From positions 1 through 64,000 of the forward strand of contig JAHEAQ010000018.1 of NCBI GenBank assembly GCA_024642705.1: a stretch of DNA of 64,000 bases, given 5' to 3'. The DNA comes from Bacteroidota bacterium. GTDB taxonomy: Bacteria; Bacteroidota; Bacteroidia; Chitinophagales; Saprospiraceae. The notes beneath the pieces were generated by a model that did no database searches, was not told where the DNA came from, and was given only the letters and a program-made list of their open reading frames with translations. Shown here one piece after another: positions 18,782-27,443 of this stretch. How positions within the stretch are numbered: the first letter of the stretch is position 1; each line of letters starts with the position of its first letter. Both the position numbers and the translations under genes were made by a program.

Positions 18782-19309
18782 ATGATAAAAACCGAAAATA
18801 TTGGTCTTAAAAATGGGATTCTCTTTGGGGTTGCTTGTATTGGGTTGGGCTTATTACTTTATACAATAGATAAAAAATTATTTTTAGATCCGGTTCTAAG
18901 ACTTGGCTTATCTTTAATCCTTCCCATAATATTCATGCGCAAAGCTGGTTTGGACCAAAAAAAGGAATTGGGTGGATATGCCAATTTCACAGAAGTTTTG
19001 CAACCAATATATTTGTGCCTTATTATTGGTACTTTAGCTTTTTCCATTTTTCAATTTATAGTTATGTCAATGGATTTTGAATTGCTTGAAATTCAGAGAG
19101 AAATTACGCTTGAATCTTTAAAATCACTAAAAAGCCTCTCCAAATTCCCGGAAGAAAGCCTTGCTCAATTTGAAGAAATTACTGCAGAAGATTTGAAACC
19201 TAATCTAAAATCTTTAATGTTAAGTTTGGCAAAAAATTTTATTTTAGGCTTCATAATAGCTGCAATTATTGCTGCAATTGTTAAAAAAGAAAAATTAACA
19301 GTCGAATAG
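18782..19309 (+). CDS. DUF4199 family membrane protein
   Basis: This 175-residue protein has four predicted transmembrane helices (about 12-26, 36-52, 74-94 and 146-166) and an acidic amphipathic segment (98-140) between the third and fourth. The length, the N-terminal hydrophobic segment after a short polar start (GLKNGILFGVACIGLGLLLY) and the position directly before a GT2 gene (1-bp gap) fit the Bacteroidota DUF4199 family. The function is unknown. Its constant association with a polyprenyl-phosphate glycosyltransferase suggests a membrane partner for that enzyme. Confidence 0.75.
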   Translation: MIKTENIGLKNGILFGVACIGLGLLLYTIDKKLFLDPVLRLGLSLILPIIFMRKAGLDQKKELGGYANFTEVLQPIYLCLIIGTLAFSIFQFIVMSMDFELLEIQREITLESLKSLKSLSKFPEESLAQFEEITAEDLKPNLKSLMLSLAKNFILGFIIAAIIAAIVKKEKLTVE

Positions 19310-19310
19310 A

Positions 19311-20261
19311 ATGGACATATCAGTAGTAATCCCATTATTGAATGAAGAAGAGTCGTTGCCTGAACTTTGTTCTTGGATTAAAAAAGTTGCCGTAACGCAT
19401 CAATTGAGTTATGAAATTTTGCTTATTGATGATGGAAGCACCGATCAATCCTGGAATATTATAAAAGAATTGCAAACCAAAGATCAAAATATTCACGGTA
19501 AAAAATTCAGAAGAAATTATGGGAAATCTGCCGCTTTAAATGTTGGTTTTGAAGCTGCTCAAGGTGAAGTAATTATCACAATGGATGCTGATCTTCAGGA
19601 TAGTCCTGACGAAATTCCAGCGCTTTACAAAATGATTATTGATGACGGTTTTGATTTAGTTTCAGGTTGGAAACAAAAGAGATATGACCCCATTTCAAAA
19701 ACGCTACCGTCTAAATTATTTAATGCATTCACTCGAAAAATGAGTGGTATAAAATTGAATGATTTTAATTGTGGTTTAAAAGCTTATAAAAAAGATGTGG
19801 TCAAAAACATAGAAGTTTATGGTGAAATGCATAGATATATTCCTGTTATAGCTAAATGGGAAGGATTTACAAAAATTGGCGAAAAAGTAGTACAACACCA
19901 AGCAAGAAAATATGGCTCTTCTAAATTTACAGGAATGAAAAGAGCTGTGAATGGTTTTCTTGATATCCTCTCTATTTCATTTATTGGCAGGTTCGGAAAA
20001 TCACCTATGCATTTTTTCGGTGCTTTAGGGACATTTTTATTTGCTCTTGGATTTCTTGCATCACTCTACATCGGAGTTTCCAAAATATATCGTTTAAGCA
20101 GAGGGTTGAAAAGCATCTTGGTCACCGACAATCCTTATTTCTACATCGCTTTAACTACTATAGTCATTGGAACAATGCTTTTTCTTGTTGGATTTTTGGC
20201 CGAGTTAATCAATCAAAATAATCCAAAAAGAAGTTATTATAAGATTGAAGAATCCATTTAA
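19311..20261 (+). CDS. Family 2 glycosyltransferase, polyprenyl-phosphate type (ArnC/DPM1-like)
   Basis: This 316-residue protein has a cytoplasmic GT-A domain (1-225) followed by two membrane helices (about 232-256 and 274-300). Motifs: SVVIPLLNEEESL at the N-terminus, LLIDDGSTDQSW (37-48, nucleotide binding), MDADLQDSPDE (91-101, metal-binding DAD), and NCGLKAYKKD. This layout is that of enzymes moving a sugar from a nucleotide donor to undecaprenyl phosphate on the inner leaflet, as for ArnC, GtrB and DPM1. The sugar is unknown. It starts one base after the DUF4199 stop codon, so translation is probably coupled. Confidence 0.88.
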   Translation: MDISVVIPLLNEEESLPELCSWIKKVAVTHQLSYEILLIDDGSTDQSWNIIKELQTKDQNIHGKKFRRNYGKSAALNVGFEAAQGEVIITMDADLQDSPDEIPALYKMIIDDGFDLVSGWKQKRYDPISKTLPSKLFNAFTRKMSGIKLNDFNCGLKAYKKDVVKNIEVYGEMHRYIPVIAKWEGFTKIGEKVVQHQARKYGSSKFTGMKRAVNGFLDILSISFIGRFGKSPMHFFGALGTFLFALGFLASLYIGVSKIYRLSRGLKSILVTDNPYFYIALTTIVIGTMLFLVGFLAELINQNNPKRSYYKIEESI

Positions 20262-20365
20262 TCCTTGATTAGATAAAAAAAATTTATTCCAACCAACGTT
20301 TTCTAACAAAATCTCGTCTTTAAAGAAAAGCAAGTTATTTATTGTATTACATTAAATTAAAAACT

Positions 20366-20755
20366 ATGACCATTAAATATTTATTTCTTTCTCTTTTTTG
20401 CGCGCTAAATATCTTATCATGCTGTGAACATGAAAATGACGACATTAACGAAGATTCAGTTTGTTTTGAGTTTGATCAAAGACAATGTGCATATGACGAA
20501 TGGGCAGAATTAATCCCAATTAGCGATTCTAAAAATGAAAGGCAAATAAAAATGAAAGCATATTTAAAATCGAAAAATATCAATGTTGAAAATGTAAGTA
20601 TCACTCTTGATTTTCATGAGTTTACATGCGAAGCTTGTGGTGTTTGTCCAGAAAGCGACCGTTTTTATGTAAGAATTGACAGGGAAGATAAAACAGCTTT
20701 TCAAGACTTAGATTTGCTGAACGCTGCTGAGGTAGATTGCGAAGATTTCTTTTGA
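20366..20755 (+). CDS. Small Cys-rich lipoprotein of unknown function
   Basis: The ATG at 20366 gives 129 residues with a clean lipoprotein signal (MTIKYLFLSLFCALNILSC), preferred over the TTG start eight codons upstream. The lipidated Cys is followed by CEHENDDINED, an acidic stretch typical of surface-exposed Bacteroidota lipoproteins. The mature domain has a late cluster of cysteines (CEACGVCPESD and VDCEDFF) and a short beta-rich segment. I do not recognise the family. Its 3' end forms a hairpin shared with the convergent polyamine gene. Confidence 0.6.
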   Translation: MTIKYLFLSLFCALNILSCCEHENDDINEDSVCFEFDQRQCAYDEWAELIPISDSKNERQIKMKAYLKSKNINVENVSITLDFHEFTCEACGVCPESDRFYVRIDREDKTAFQDLDLLNAAEVDCEDFF

Positions 20756-20775
20756 ACACAAATTATTTTTGTGTT
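20755..20775. terminator. Short hairpin across convergent gene ends
   Basis: AACACAAA (20755-20762) pairs with TTTGTGTT (20768-20775) over a 5-nt loop, overlapping the stop codons of both convergent genes. It is short and without a strong T-run, so it is at best a weak bidirectional terminator. Confidence 0.45.
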
Positions 20776-22307
20776 GCATTTAATGCAGACCAATGATCCA
20801 GGTAATATTTCATAATTATTGGTTGGTCTAACCTTGAAGCTTCCACATTGGTCCGCTTGACATCTGGCGGAAAATAGAAAATATGTTCAAAACTTTCTTG
20901 CTCTAAATATTTAAGGTTAAGTGTTTCATTAAACTTAAAATCTAACTTTGTATTACTTGCAATATTAAATCCCCAATTTCCGAATGAAGGGACATTTATT
21001 TGATAAGGATAGGTAAATAAAAAACCGCTTTCTTTCAGTCCCTTATCTATACACCAAAAAGCGTTTGGACTTAATTCTGGACTAGTAGCTTGTGTTACAA
21101 ACAACCCATTTTCACTTAATCTATTTTTGATCAAATTGTAAAAGGTAATACTGTATAGCCTGCTTAAACTTTCATTGTTTGGATCAGGCAAATCAGCAAT
21201 GATAAGATCTAGTTGAATCTTATTTTTTATTAGCCATGCGAAAGCATCCTGGTGAATAATATGAACACGAGGATCAGAAAAAGCATCTTCATTTAGTTCC
21301 CTAATCAAAGCAATTTCTTTTGAAATTTTAACAATTTCTGGATCTAATTCTATTAAGTAAATACTATCTACTTCCTTATATTTCAATATTTCGCGTAGTG
21401 CCAATCCTTCTCCTCCACCTAAAATAGCTACTTTAGACAAACCACTAATTTGCATAGCAGGAACATGAACCAATGCCTCATGATACCTATATTCATCTCT
21501 AGAAGAAAATTGGATTGCTGAATTTAAATACATTCTAAATTCTTCTCCATTATTTGTAAGTACAATATTTTGATATGCAGAAGAATCATTAAATATAACT
21601 GGGTGTTTGAAAATTGAATTGTTCCAATATTTGATAAAATCGTTAGCTCTAACCCCTGCTAATATAATTAATGCTGAAATTGAAATTGTAATCAGCCATA
21701 AAATCAAGTCTCTTTTTCCAATTTTCTCAAAGGTGTTTTTAAAAACAATAAAATTTGAAAATCCAATGACAATATTAATGAACCCAAATAACAAAGATGA
21801 TTTATACAAGCCCATAAATGGAATCAAAATAAAAGGAAATATTATTGTGGCAATGAGTGCTCCTATATAATCTAATGTCAATACATCTGAAAGACCATCA
21901 TCATGAATTACTTTGCCTTGCAAAATTCTCGTTAAAAGTGGTACTTCCAAGCCAGTAAGTGTCCCAATAATTATGATTATTCCTAGGATAAAAATATTGA
22001 ATCCTTCTACATCTGCAAATGAAAAATATAAATAACACAGCGGTACTGAAAAAGCTCCAATCAATCCCAATAATATCTCAATCCAAATGAATGAAAATAA
22101 AATATCCTTCTTAAAAAATCGAGATAACCAAGAACCCAATCCCATTGAGGCAAGATAAAAACCTATAATAATTGAAAACTGCTTAACGCTATCGCCAAGA
22201 AAATAAGAAGAAATTGTGCTGATCAATAATTCATAAATTATAGAACACATTCCTACAATTAATGTAGAAAATAAAATAAAGCGTTTATTAAATGAGTTCT
22301 TGTTCAA
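20763..22307 (-). CDS. Membrane-anchored spermidine-synthase-like aminopropyltransferase
   Basis: This 514-residue protein has an N-terminal membrane part of about seven helices (10-220) and a C-terminal class I methyltransferase-fold domain of the spermidine/spermine synthase family. Motifs: DEYRYHEALVH (271-281, compare DEFIYHE of SpeE), VAILGGGEGLALRE (293-306, nucleotide loop), YLIELDPEIV (317-326) and ADLPDPNN (371-378, with the position of the catalytic Asp). The fused membrane and aminopropyltransferase architecture is widespread and poorly characterised. It is transcribed divergently from a small operon with S-adenosylmethionine decarboxylase, whose product is the aminopropyl donor, over only 55 bp. 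Synthesis of a polyamine near the membrane is a well-supported inference; the acceptor amine is not known. Confidence 0.85.
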   Translation of the reverse strand: MNKNSFNKRFILFSTLIVGMCSIIYELLISTISSYFLGDSVKQFSIIIGFYLASMGLGSWLSRFFKKDILFSFIWIEILLGLIGAFSVPLCYLYFSFADVEGFNIFILGIIIIIGTLTGLEVPLLTRILQGKVIHDDGLSDVLTLDYIGALIATIIFPFILIPFMGLYKSSLLFGFINIVIGFSNFIVFKNTFEKIGKRDLILWLITISISALIILAGVRANDFIKYWNNSIFKHPVIFNDSSAYQNIVLTNNGEEFRMYLNSAIQFSSRDEYRYHEALVHVPAMQISGLSKVAILGGGEGLALREILKYKEVDSIYLIELDPEIVKISKEIALIRELNEDAFSDPRVHIIHQDAFAWLIKNKIQLDLIIADLPDPNNESLSRLYSITFYNLIKNRLSENGLFVTQATSPELSPNAFWCIDKGLKESGFLFTYPYQINVPSFGNWGFNIASNTKLDFKFNETLNLKYLEQESFEHIFYFPPDVKRTNVEASRLDQPIIMKYYLDHWSALNATQK

Positions 22308-22362
22308 ATTTTGATTTATCTTTAAACTACAAATGTATTATTAAAATTAAAAGAATATTTCA

Positions 22363-22962
22363 ATGGCTGAAAATTACAATCATAAAGAGGAAAGTTTTTT
22401 TACAAAATATAAATGGTACCTGATTGGACTTGCTGTGTTTCTAATTTACATGATGATTACCAATTCTGAAAATACTCCTGTTAATTCTGAAACAACAGAA
22501 GTGGAACAAACAGAAGAAATTATACCTACAGAAGGTGTGATTACAAAAGTCGCAGAGGTTGAGCCTGAAGTTTTCAAAATTACCAACGAAGAAGTAGTTC
22601 CCACAGTGGATGATTCCAGAGTAATTGCTACTTATTTGGATGGGAAAAGTGATACTTTCACTCTGACTGAAATTGCGGTTATCGATACTACTATAACAAG
22701 TGAGGATAATAATTATAGAAGAAGAAGTGGAATAAGTACCATTGTTCATTATGGACTTATAGGATATATGTTAGGAAGACCTATGGGATACCCAATTTCC
22801 AGAAGTGCTTATTCGAGCAATGATTCTTACAATAGATCTAATAGTGGAAGAACCCAAGTTTCGAGCTCTGCAACGCGTAGAACTGTTTCTACTCCTAAAC
22901 CAACTTCTACAGGCAAAACAGGTTTTGGTTCGGGAAAGTCAACAAAATCATATGGTGGATAG
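22363..22962 (+). CDS. Membrane protein with a Ser/Thr/Gly-rich tail ending in Gly-Gly; possible YgiB/DUF1190 analogue
   Basis: This 199-residue protein has a cytoplasmic start, one helix (17-33), an acidic Glu/Thr-rich stalk (35-85), a short domain (86-115), a basic RRR patch and second hydrophobic segment (120-140), and a low-complexity Ser/Thr/Arg tail ending TGFGSGKSTKSYGG. The codons for the final Gly-Gly overlap the start of the ligase gene by 11 bp. Enterobacterial YgiB and YjfM (DUF1190) occupy the same position beside the YgiC/YjfC ligases and also have Gly/Ser-rich tails, so this may be the functional counterpart. I infer, without proof, that its C-terminal glycine is the substrate of the downstream ligase. 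Sequence similarity to DUF1190 beyond the tail is not obvious. Confidence 0.7.
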   Translation: MAENYNHKEESFFTKYKWYLIGLAVFLIYMMITNSENTPVNSETTEVEQTEEIIPTEGVITKVAEVEPEVFKITNEEVVPTVDDSRVIATYLDGKSDTFTLTEIAVIDTTITSEDNNYRRRSGISTIVHYGLIGYMLGRPMGYPISRSAYSSNDSYNRSNSGRTQVSSSATRRTVSTPKPTSTGKTGFGSGKSTKSYGG

Positions 22963-24118
22963 GGTCATTAAACTTAAACAAATTCCAAAAAAAAATATAA
23001 CTAGAGGAGGTTTTGAATGGTACTTGGAACAAGAATATATTGTTCCTGAAGCTATAATTTTGGAACCTGAGGAAATTGATAATTTTGTTTCTATTGCCGA
23101 TGAAGCTTATGAATTATATTCTGAAGTTACCAATCGAATTATCAATGAAGCAGAATGGGATCATTTTGAATTTCCAGTTGCCATGCGCGAAATGATCCAG
23201 CATAGTTGGGACAGAAAAGATGTTCATCTGATTGCAAGATTTGATCTTTCTGGAGGAATTGAAGGACTACCAGTTAAAGTTTTTGAGTTGAATGCCGATA
23301 CGCCAACAATGTTACCAGAAACTGTAGTATTTCAAAATCTTTTCAAAAATGAAAATAGAAATCCATCCCACAACCATTATAATGATGTAAGAATCGATCT
23401 GGTCGAAACGTTTTTACGACTGCTAAAAGATTTCCCTCAAAGGACCAATACTTTACTTGTTACTTCTCTTGGTCATGAAGAAGATGTGCTTAATGCTCAA
23501 GTTATCGTTGAAATTGCCAAAGAAGCGGGATTTAATGCAGTGTATGCAGATCTTGAAGATGTAGTTTTTGAAGACGATGGTGTATATTTGGATTTTGATG
23601 ACAATTCAGATCAAAAATTTGATTATTTGTATAAAATAGTACCTTGGGAATTCATCATGTATGAAGAACCAGAGTTGTTAGAGATCCTAAGAGACTTACA
23701 ATTTCGTGATAAAGTTTATATCATGAATCCAGCATACACAGCAATTATGCAGTCCAAAGCCATTCTCCCATATTTGTATGCTAACTTTAAGGATGACTTT
23801 ATTTTAAAAAGTACCTTTAGTAAAAACGATTTTGAAGGTGAATCATATGTGAAAAAAGTAATTTTCGGAAGATTAGGAGAAAACATAAAGATTGTGGATA
23901 AATATGGTTCAAAAATAGCCCAAACTGATGGTGATTATGGTGAATTCAAAAATATTTATCAAGCCTTTTCACCACTTTATCAAGATACCGAAGGTAATTA
24001 TTACCAACCTGGAATTTATATCGTTGATGGCAAATCTGCTGGCATTTCTTTCCGAAGATGTGAAAATATTATAGTTGATGAAGATTCAGAATTTATTCCA
24101 CATTTTATAGCTGAATAA
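22952..24118 (+). CDS. Glutathionylspermidine-synthase-like ATP-grasp ligase (YgiC/YjfC type)
   Basis: The start ATG at 22952 (MVDRVIKLKQIP) gives 388 residues; a longer frame from 22805 would run 158 bp into the preceding gene and is rejected. The protein matches the C-terminal synthetase domain of glutathionylspermidine synthase: RFDLSGGIEGLPVKVFELN (96-114) and ADTPTMLPE (115-123), then VPWEFIM, ILPYLYANF, FILKSTFSKNDFEGESYVKK (ATP-grasp lysine/glycine loop) and PGIYIVDGKSAGISFRRC near the C-terminus. The family forms an amide between a C-terminal glycine carboxylate and a polyamine using ATP. The amidase domain of the E. coli Gsp enzyme is absent, as in YgiC. It overlaps the genes on both sides (11 bp before, 1 bp after). 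Confidence 0.9.
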   Translation: MVDRVIKLKQIPKKNITRGGFEWYLEQEYIVPEAIILEPEEIDNFVSIADEAYELYSEVTNRIINEAEWDHFEFPVAMREMIQHSWDRKDVHLIARFDLSGGIEGLPVKVFELNADTPTMLPETVVFQNLFKNENRNPSHNHYNDVRIDLVETFLRLLKDFPQRTNTLLVTSLGHEEDVLNAQVIVEIAKEAGFNAVYADLEDVVFEDDGVYLDFDDNSDQKFDYLYKIVPWEFIMYEEPELLEILRDLQFRDKVYIMNPAYTAIMQSKAILPYLYANFKDDFILKSTFSKNDFEGESYVKKVIFGRLGENIKIVDKYGSKIAQTDGDYGEFKNIYQAFSPLYQDTEGNYYQPGIYIVDGKSAGISFRRCENIIVDEDSEFIPHFIAE

Positions 24119-24468
24119 TGAAGTTCCTAGGAAAACAGTACATTATTGAAATGAAAGAATGCAATGTGAAATTGCTAAATGATCCAGAATTTATTGGCAA
24201 AATAATGTATGAATCGGCTTTAAAAGCTAATGCTACAGTTGTTCAACAGTTTTTTCACCAGTTTTCACCTTTCGGCGTAAGTGGAACAATTGTAATCGCC
24301 GAATCACATATAAATATCCATACTTGGCCTGAGCACAAATACGCTGCTATTGATATTTTTACCTGTAGCGATTCACTCAATGCGGAAAATGCAATAAATC
24401 ATTTGCAGAAATCATTGGAAGCGAAACAGTGCAATACCAGTATGATCCACAGAGGTGAAGTGCTTTAA
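24118..24468 (+). CDS. speD: S-adenosylmethionine decarboxylase (bacterial SpeD/SpeH type)
   Basis: This 116-residue pyruvoyl enzyme decarboxylates S-adenosylmethionine to supply the aminopropyl donor for polyamines. The proenzyme cleavage site is Glu62-Ser63 in IAESHINIHTW; Ser63 becomes the pyruvoyl group, His68 assists processing and Cys83 in FTCSD is the catalytic acid. The length is that of the compact class 1B enzymes. The start codon overlaps the stop codon of the ligase gene (TAATG), so the three plus-strand genes are translationally linked. Together with the divergent aminopropyltransferase it forms a self-contained polyamine module. Confidence 0.95.
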   Translation: MKFLGKQYIIEMKECNVKLLNDPEFIGKIMYESALKANATVVQQFFHQFSPFGVSGTIVIAESHINIHTWPEHKYAAIDIFTCSDSLNAENAINHLQKSLEAKQCNTSMIHRGEVL

Positions 24469-24538
24469 TTTCTATTTTTAATCATAGAGATTATAAATCA
24501 AATTATATAATTTTAACTTTTAATCAACTTTACTAGAA

Positions 24539-26122
24539 ATGTCCACATCTAAATTTCTACTTTTTATACTTTTTTTCTCGATGTTTTCTTGTAAAAATAT
24601 TGATGCTGATATCATTATCAATAATGCTGAAATTTATGATGGAACCGGGAAACCACCGTATTACTCAAGCATTGCTATAAAAGATGGCAAAATTATTAAG
24701 ATTGCTCCCAACCTAACATGTGATCATTGCGAAAAATTAAATGTGGGCGGATTAGCAGTTTCGCCAGGCTTTATTGACCTACATGCGCATTTGGAACCAT
24801 TACCTCTTATTCCAGATGCTGAAAGTGCATTAAGACAGGGTGTAACCACGGCGCTTGGAGGTCCAGATGGATCTTCTCCTTTAAGCCTAGGCAAGTATTT
24901 AGATACCCTCAATCAAATGGGTGTCGGAATTAATGTGGCCTATTTAATTGGTCACAATAGCATTAGAGCTGAGGTTCTTGGTTTAGAAAATAGACCTCCA
25001 ACAGATGAGGAACTTAAGCAAATGATTGGATTTGCTGAGAAAGGTATGGATGACGGTGCATTCGGAATATCCACAGGGTTGAAATACCTACCTGGTGCTT
25101 TCGCTGGAATTGATGAAATTATAGCAATTTCTGCAGCTGTAGGCAAAAAAGGCGGCATTTATACATCGCATCTGAGAGAAGAAGGTTTAGGTCTCATCAA
25201 AGGAGTCCAAGAAGCAATTGATATTTCAGCAAAAGCTAAGATTCCAGTCATATTAACCCATCATAAGGCAATTGGGATGCCAGTATGGGGCTACAGTGTT
25301 AAAACATTATCCATGGTGGACTCCGCGAGAAATGCCGGTCTTGATGTCATGGTGGACCAATATCCATACACTGCAAGTTACACTTCTATATCCGTATTAA
25401 TTCCTGCCTGGGCAATGGAGGGAAATTGGTCTTCAAAGTTTAAAGAAAGATGTGAAGACCCTGAATTGAGGGCTAAGATAAAAGAAGAAATCGTTTTTAA
25501 TATTTTAAATGATCGTGGAGGTGGAGATTTAAAAAGAATTCAAATTGCAAAATTCAATTATAAGCCAGAATTCGAAGGAAAGACACTTTATGATTGGGCT
25601 ATTGCTGAAGGATTATCCCCGACACCAGAAAATGGAGCAGAATTGGTCATTGAAGCCCAACTAAATGGAGGTGGAAGTGCTATTTATCATGCAATGTCAG
25701 AAGAAGATGTCGAAAGAATCATGAAATATCCATTTACAATGATTGCTTCAGATGGTCGAATTACTGAATTTGGTAAAGGATTCCCTCACCCAAGAGCATT
25801 TGGCACATTTCCGCGAGTACTTGGTCATTATTCTCGAGATGAAGGATTTTTTCCTTTAGAAGAAGCAATAAGAAAGATGACCTCACTTCCAGCTGAAAGA
25901 TTAGGGCTCCACAATCGCGGCATAATTAAGAAAGGTGCGACCGCTGATTTGGTTGTATTCAATAAAAAAACTATCAATGATATGGCAACTTTTGAAAATC
26001 CACATCAATTTCCAGTTGGAATTTCTGACGTTATGGTCAATGGAAAATTTGCCATAAAAAATGGGGTATTATCAGAAAAAAGATTTGGAAAAATTCTAAA
26101 AAGCACATTGAAAGAAGAATAA
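24539..26122 (+). CDS. N-acyl-D-amino-acid deacylase family amidohydrolase (lipoprotein)
   Basis: This 527-residue protein has a lipoprotein signal (FSMFSC, Cys18), placing it in the envelope. The amidohydrolase core has the metal motif SPGFIDLHAHLE (His82 and His84), then LTHHKAIG, DQYPYTASYTS, MIASDGRITEF, which carries the late Asp, and the C-terminal beta-sandwich return KKGATADLVVFN. It resembles D-aminoacylase and N-acyl-D-glutamate deacylase, which hydrolyse N-acylated D-amino acids such as might arise from cell-wall turnover. Substrate specificity cannot be read from sequence. It lies 70 bp after speD on the same strand and may or may not be cotranscribed. Confidence 0.85.
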   Translation: MSTSKFLLFILFFSMFSCKNIDADIIINNAEIYDGTGKPPYYSSIAIKDGKIIKIAPNLTCDHCEKLNVGGLAVSPGFIDLHAHLEPLPLIPDAESALRQGVTTALGGPDGSSPLSLGKYLDTLNQMGVGINVAYLIGHNSIRAEVLGLENRPPTDEELKQMIGFAEKGMDDGAFGISTGLKYLPGAFAGIDEIIAISAAVGKKGGIYTSHLREEGLGLIKGVQEAIDISAKAKIPVILTHHKAIGMPVWGYSVKTLSMVDSARNAGLDVMVDQYPYTASYTSISVLIPAWAMEGNWSSKFKERCEDPELRAKIKEEIVFNILNDRGGGDLKRIQIAKFNYKPEFEGKTLYDWAIAEGLSPTPENGAELVIEAQLNGGGSAIYHAMSEEDVERIMKYPFTMIASDGRITEFGKGFPHPRAFGTFPRVLGHYSRDEGFFPLEEAIRKMTSLPAERLGLHNRGIIKKGATADLVVFNKKTINDMATFENPHQFPVGISDVMVNGKFAIKNGVLSEKRFGKILKSTLKEE

Positions 26123-26165
26123 AATAATTAAGGTCTTCCAGTTGGAAAGTTTATTTTGCAATTAC

Positions 26166-27440
26166 CTATTCCATTTCAAGAATTGCTTTAGCATAATTGC
26201 TCCAGCTCATTTCTTTCGTCTTCTCTCTCACATTGTCAGGATTTAGTGGGTGATCCAGAAATTTGATCATCACATTGGCCATATCATCTATATCTTCCGC
26301 CTTAGCTAAATAACCATTATAGCCATCATCAATTGTTTCTGGAAAATGGCCCACATTGGTGGCTAGCAAGGGAACCTGAAAATTATAACTCAGCGATTCA
26401 ATTCCAGATGGTGTAGCATACTCGTAAAAAAGGATTGCAGCATCACAAGTTTGAAAATATTTATGAACATCTTCATTAGGAACAAACTCATTAACAAGCA
26501 TGATTTCGTCTTCAAGACCTAATTCATGGATCAATTCTAGTGGATTATAGTCTTTTTCATTGCTAGATTTGGCAAGAAATATTTTTTTGGCCATTCCGAA
26601 CAAAAAATTCTTAACTTTTGTAGAAAACTTATCTTGAGATAGAGTATTCCAAAAAGATTCCCCACATATCATGAAAGTAACATCATCTCTTTGATCTGAG
26701 ACTTTTTTGAAAGCCTTAATCGCATTGTGTAAACCTTTGTATTTTCGTATAAATCCAAAAAATAAAAAAGCGTTTTTCTTAATATGATGTTCAGATTTGA
26801 AGGCCTTCACATCGAAATCAAGTTTTGGCTCAAATAAATCATATATTGGATGATACAATTTAATTACATTTTTATCCAAAGGATCTGAACTTCGCTCCCC
26901 AGTTTCAGAAACAAACAATTTCTTAGCAGGAAAGAGTTCTTTGAATTCATCAATGGTTTTATAAGCATGGGTAATATAGGTATCTGCATACCTAATTCCA
27001 ATCTTTGTAAACCATTTATCGAGGCTACTTGACTCCTTTTGTATTACAAAATGCAAATCAAAGATAACTTCAATTCCACCATTCCTTCTAATCCTTCGAG
27101 CAATCTTTCCCATAGGAAGACCTTGTATAGCAATAGCCCATTGAAAAACAACAATGTCAGGATCTAAATCAATAATGTATTTTGCAGTTTTTTTCCAGGA
27201 ACCAGGTCTGTTATAATCAGTAATGTATTTTACTTTAACATCTGTACCTTCTAGAAAGTCAAGTTTGCTTTTTTTATCTACAAATTCTCTTGGAACAATA
27301 GAAGGATATTGATTGGTCCATGAAACAATATGTACATCCACCCCAACTATTTTATCCAATGCTTTGGCTAAAGATGTATTGTAATTTGAAATTCCACCTT
27401 TAAATTTTGGACCAGGACCGAAACATACAATTCTTTTCAT
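26166..27440 (-). CDS. GT4-family glycosyltransferase
   Basis: This 424-residue GT-B fold protein has an N-terminal acceptor half starting KRIVCFGPGPKFKGGISNYN (glycine-rich loop 1) and a C-terminal donor half with FLFFGFIRKYKGLHNAIKAF, EFVPNEDVHKYFQTCDAAILFY and YATPSGIESLSYNFQVPLLATNVGHFPE, the E-x7-E-like signature region of GT4 retaining transferases. It probably adds a sugar to a lipid-linked or surface glycan in the cytoplasm. It is the second gene after the epimerase (3-bp gap), which may supply its activated sugar. Confidence 0.85.
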   Translation of the reverse strand: MKRIVCFGPGPKFKGGISNYNTSLAKALDKIVGVDVHIVSWTNQYPSIVPREFVDKKSKLDFLEGTDVKVKYITDYNRPGSWKKTAKYIIDLDPDIVVFQWAIAIQGLPMGKIARRIRRNGGIEVIFDLHFVIQKESSSLDKWFTKIGIRYADTYITHAYKTIDEFKELFPAKKLFVSETGERSSDPLDKNVIKLYHPIYDLFEPKLDFDVKAFKSEHHIKKNAFLFFGFIRKYKGLHNAIKAFKKVSDQRDDVTFMICGESFWNTLSQDKFSTKVKNFLFGMAKKIFLAKSSNEKDYNPLELIHELGLEDEIMLVNEFVPNEDVHKYFQTCDAAILFYEYATPSGIESLSYNFQVPLLATNVGHFPETIDDGYNGYLAKAEDIDDMANVMIKFLDHPLNPDNVREKTKEMSWSNYAKAILEME

Positions 27441-27443
27441 GAA

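Noticed and set aside
22805-22951. Longer start for the ATP-grasp ligase
   Set aside because: This part reads through the C-terminal half of the preceding gene in another frame; the ATG at 22952 begins the conserved protein.
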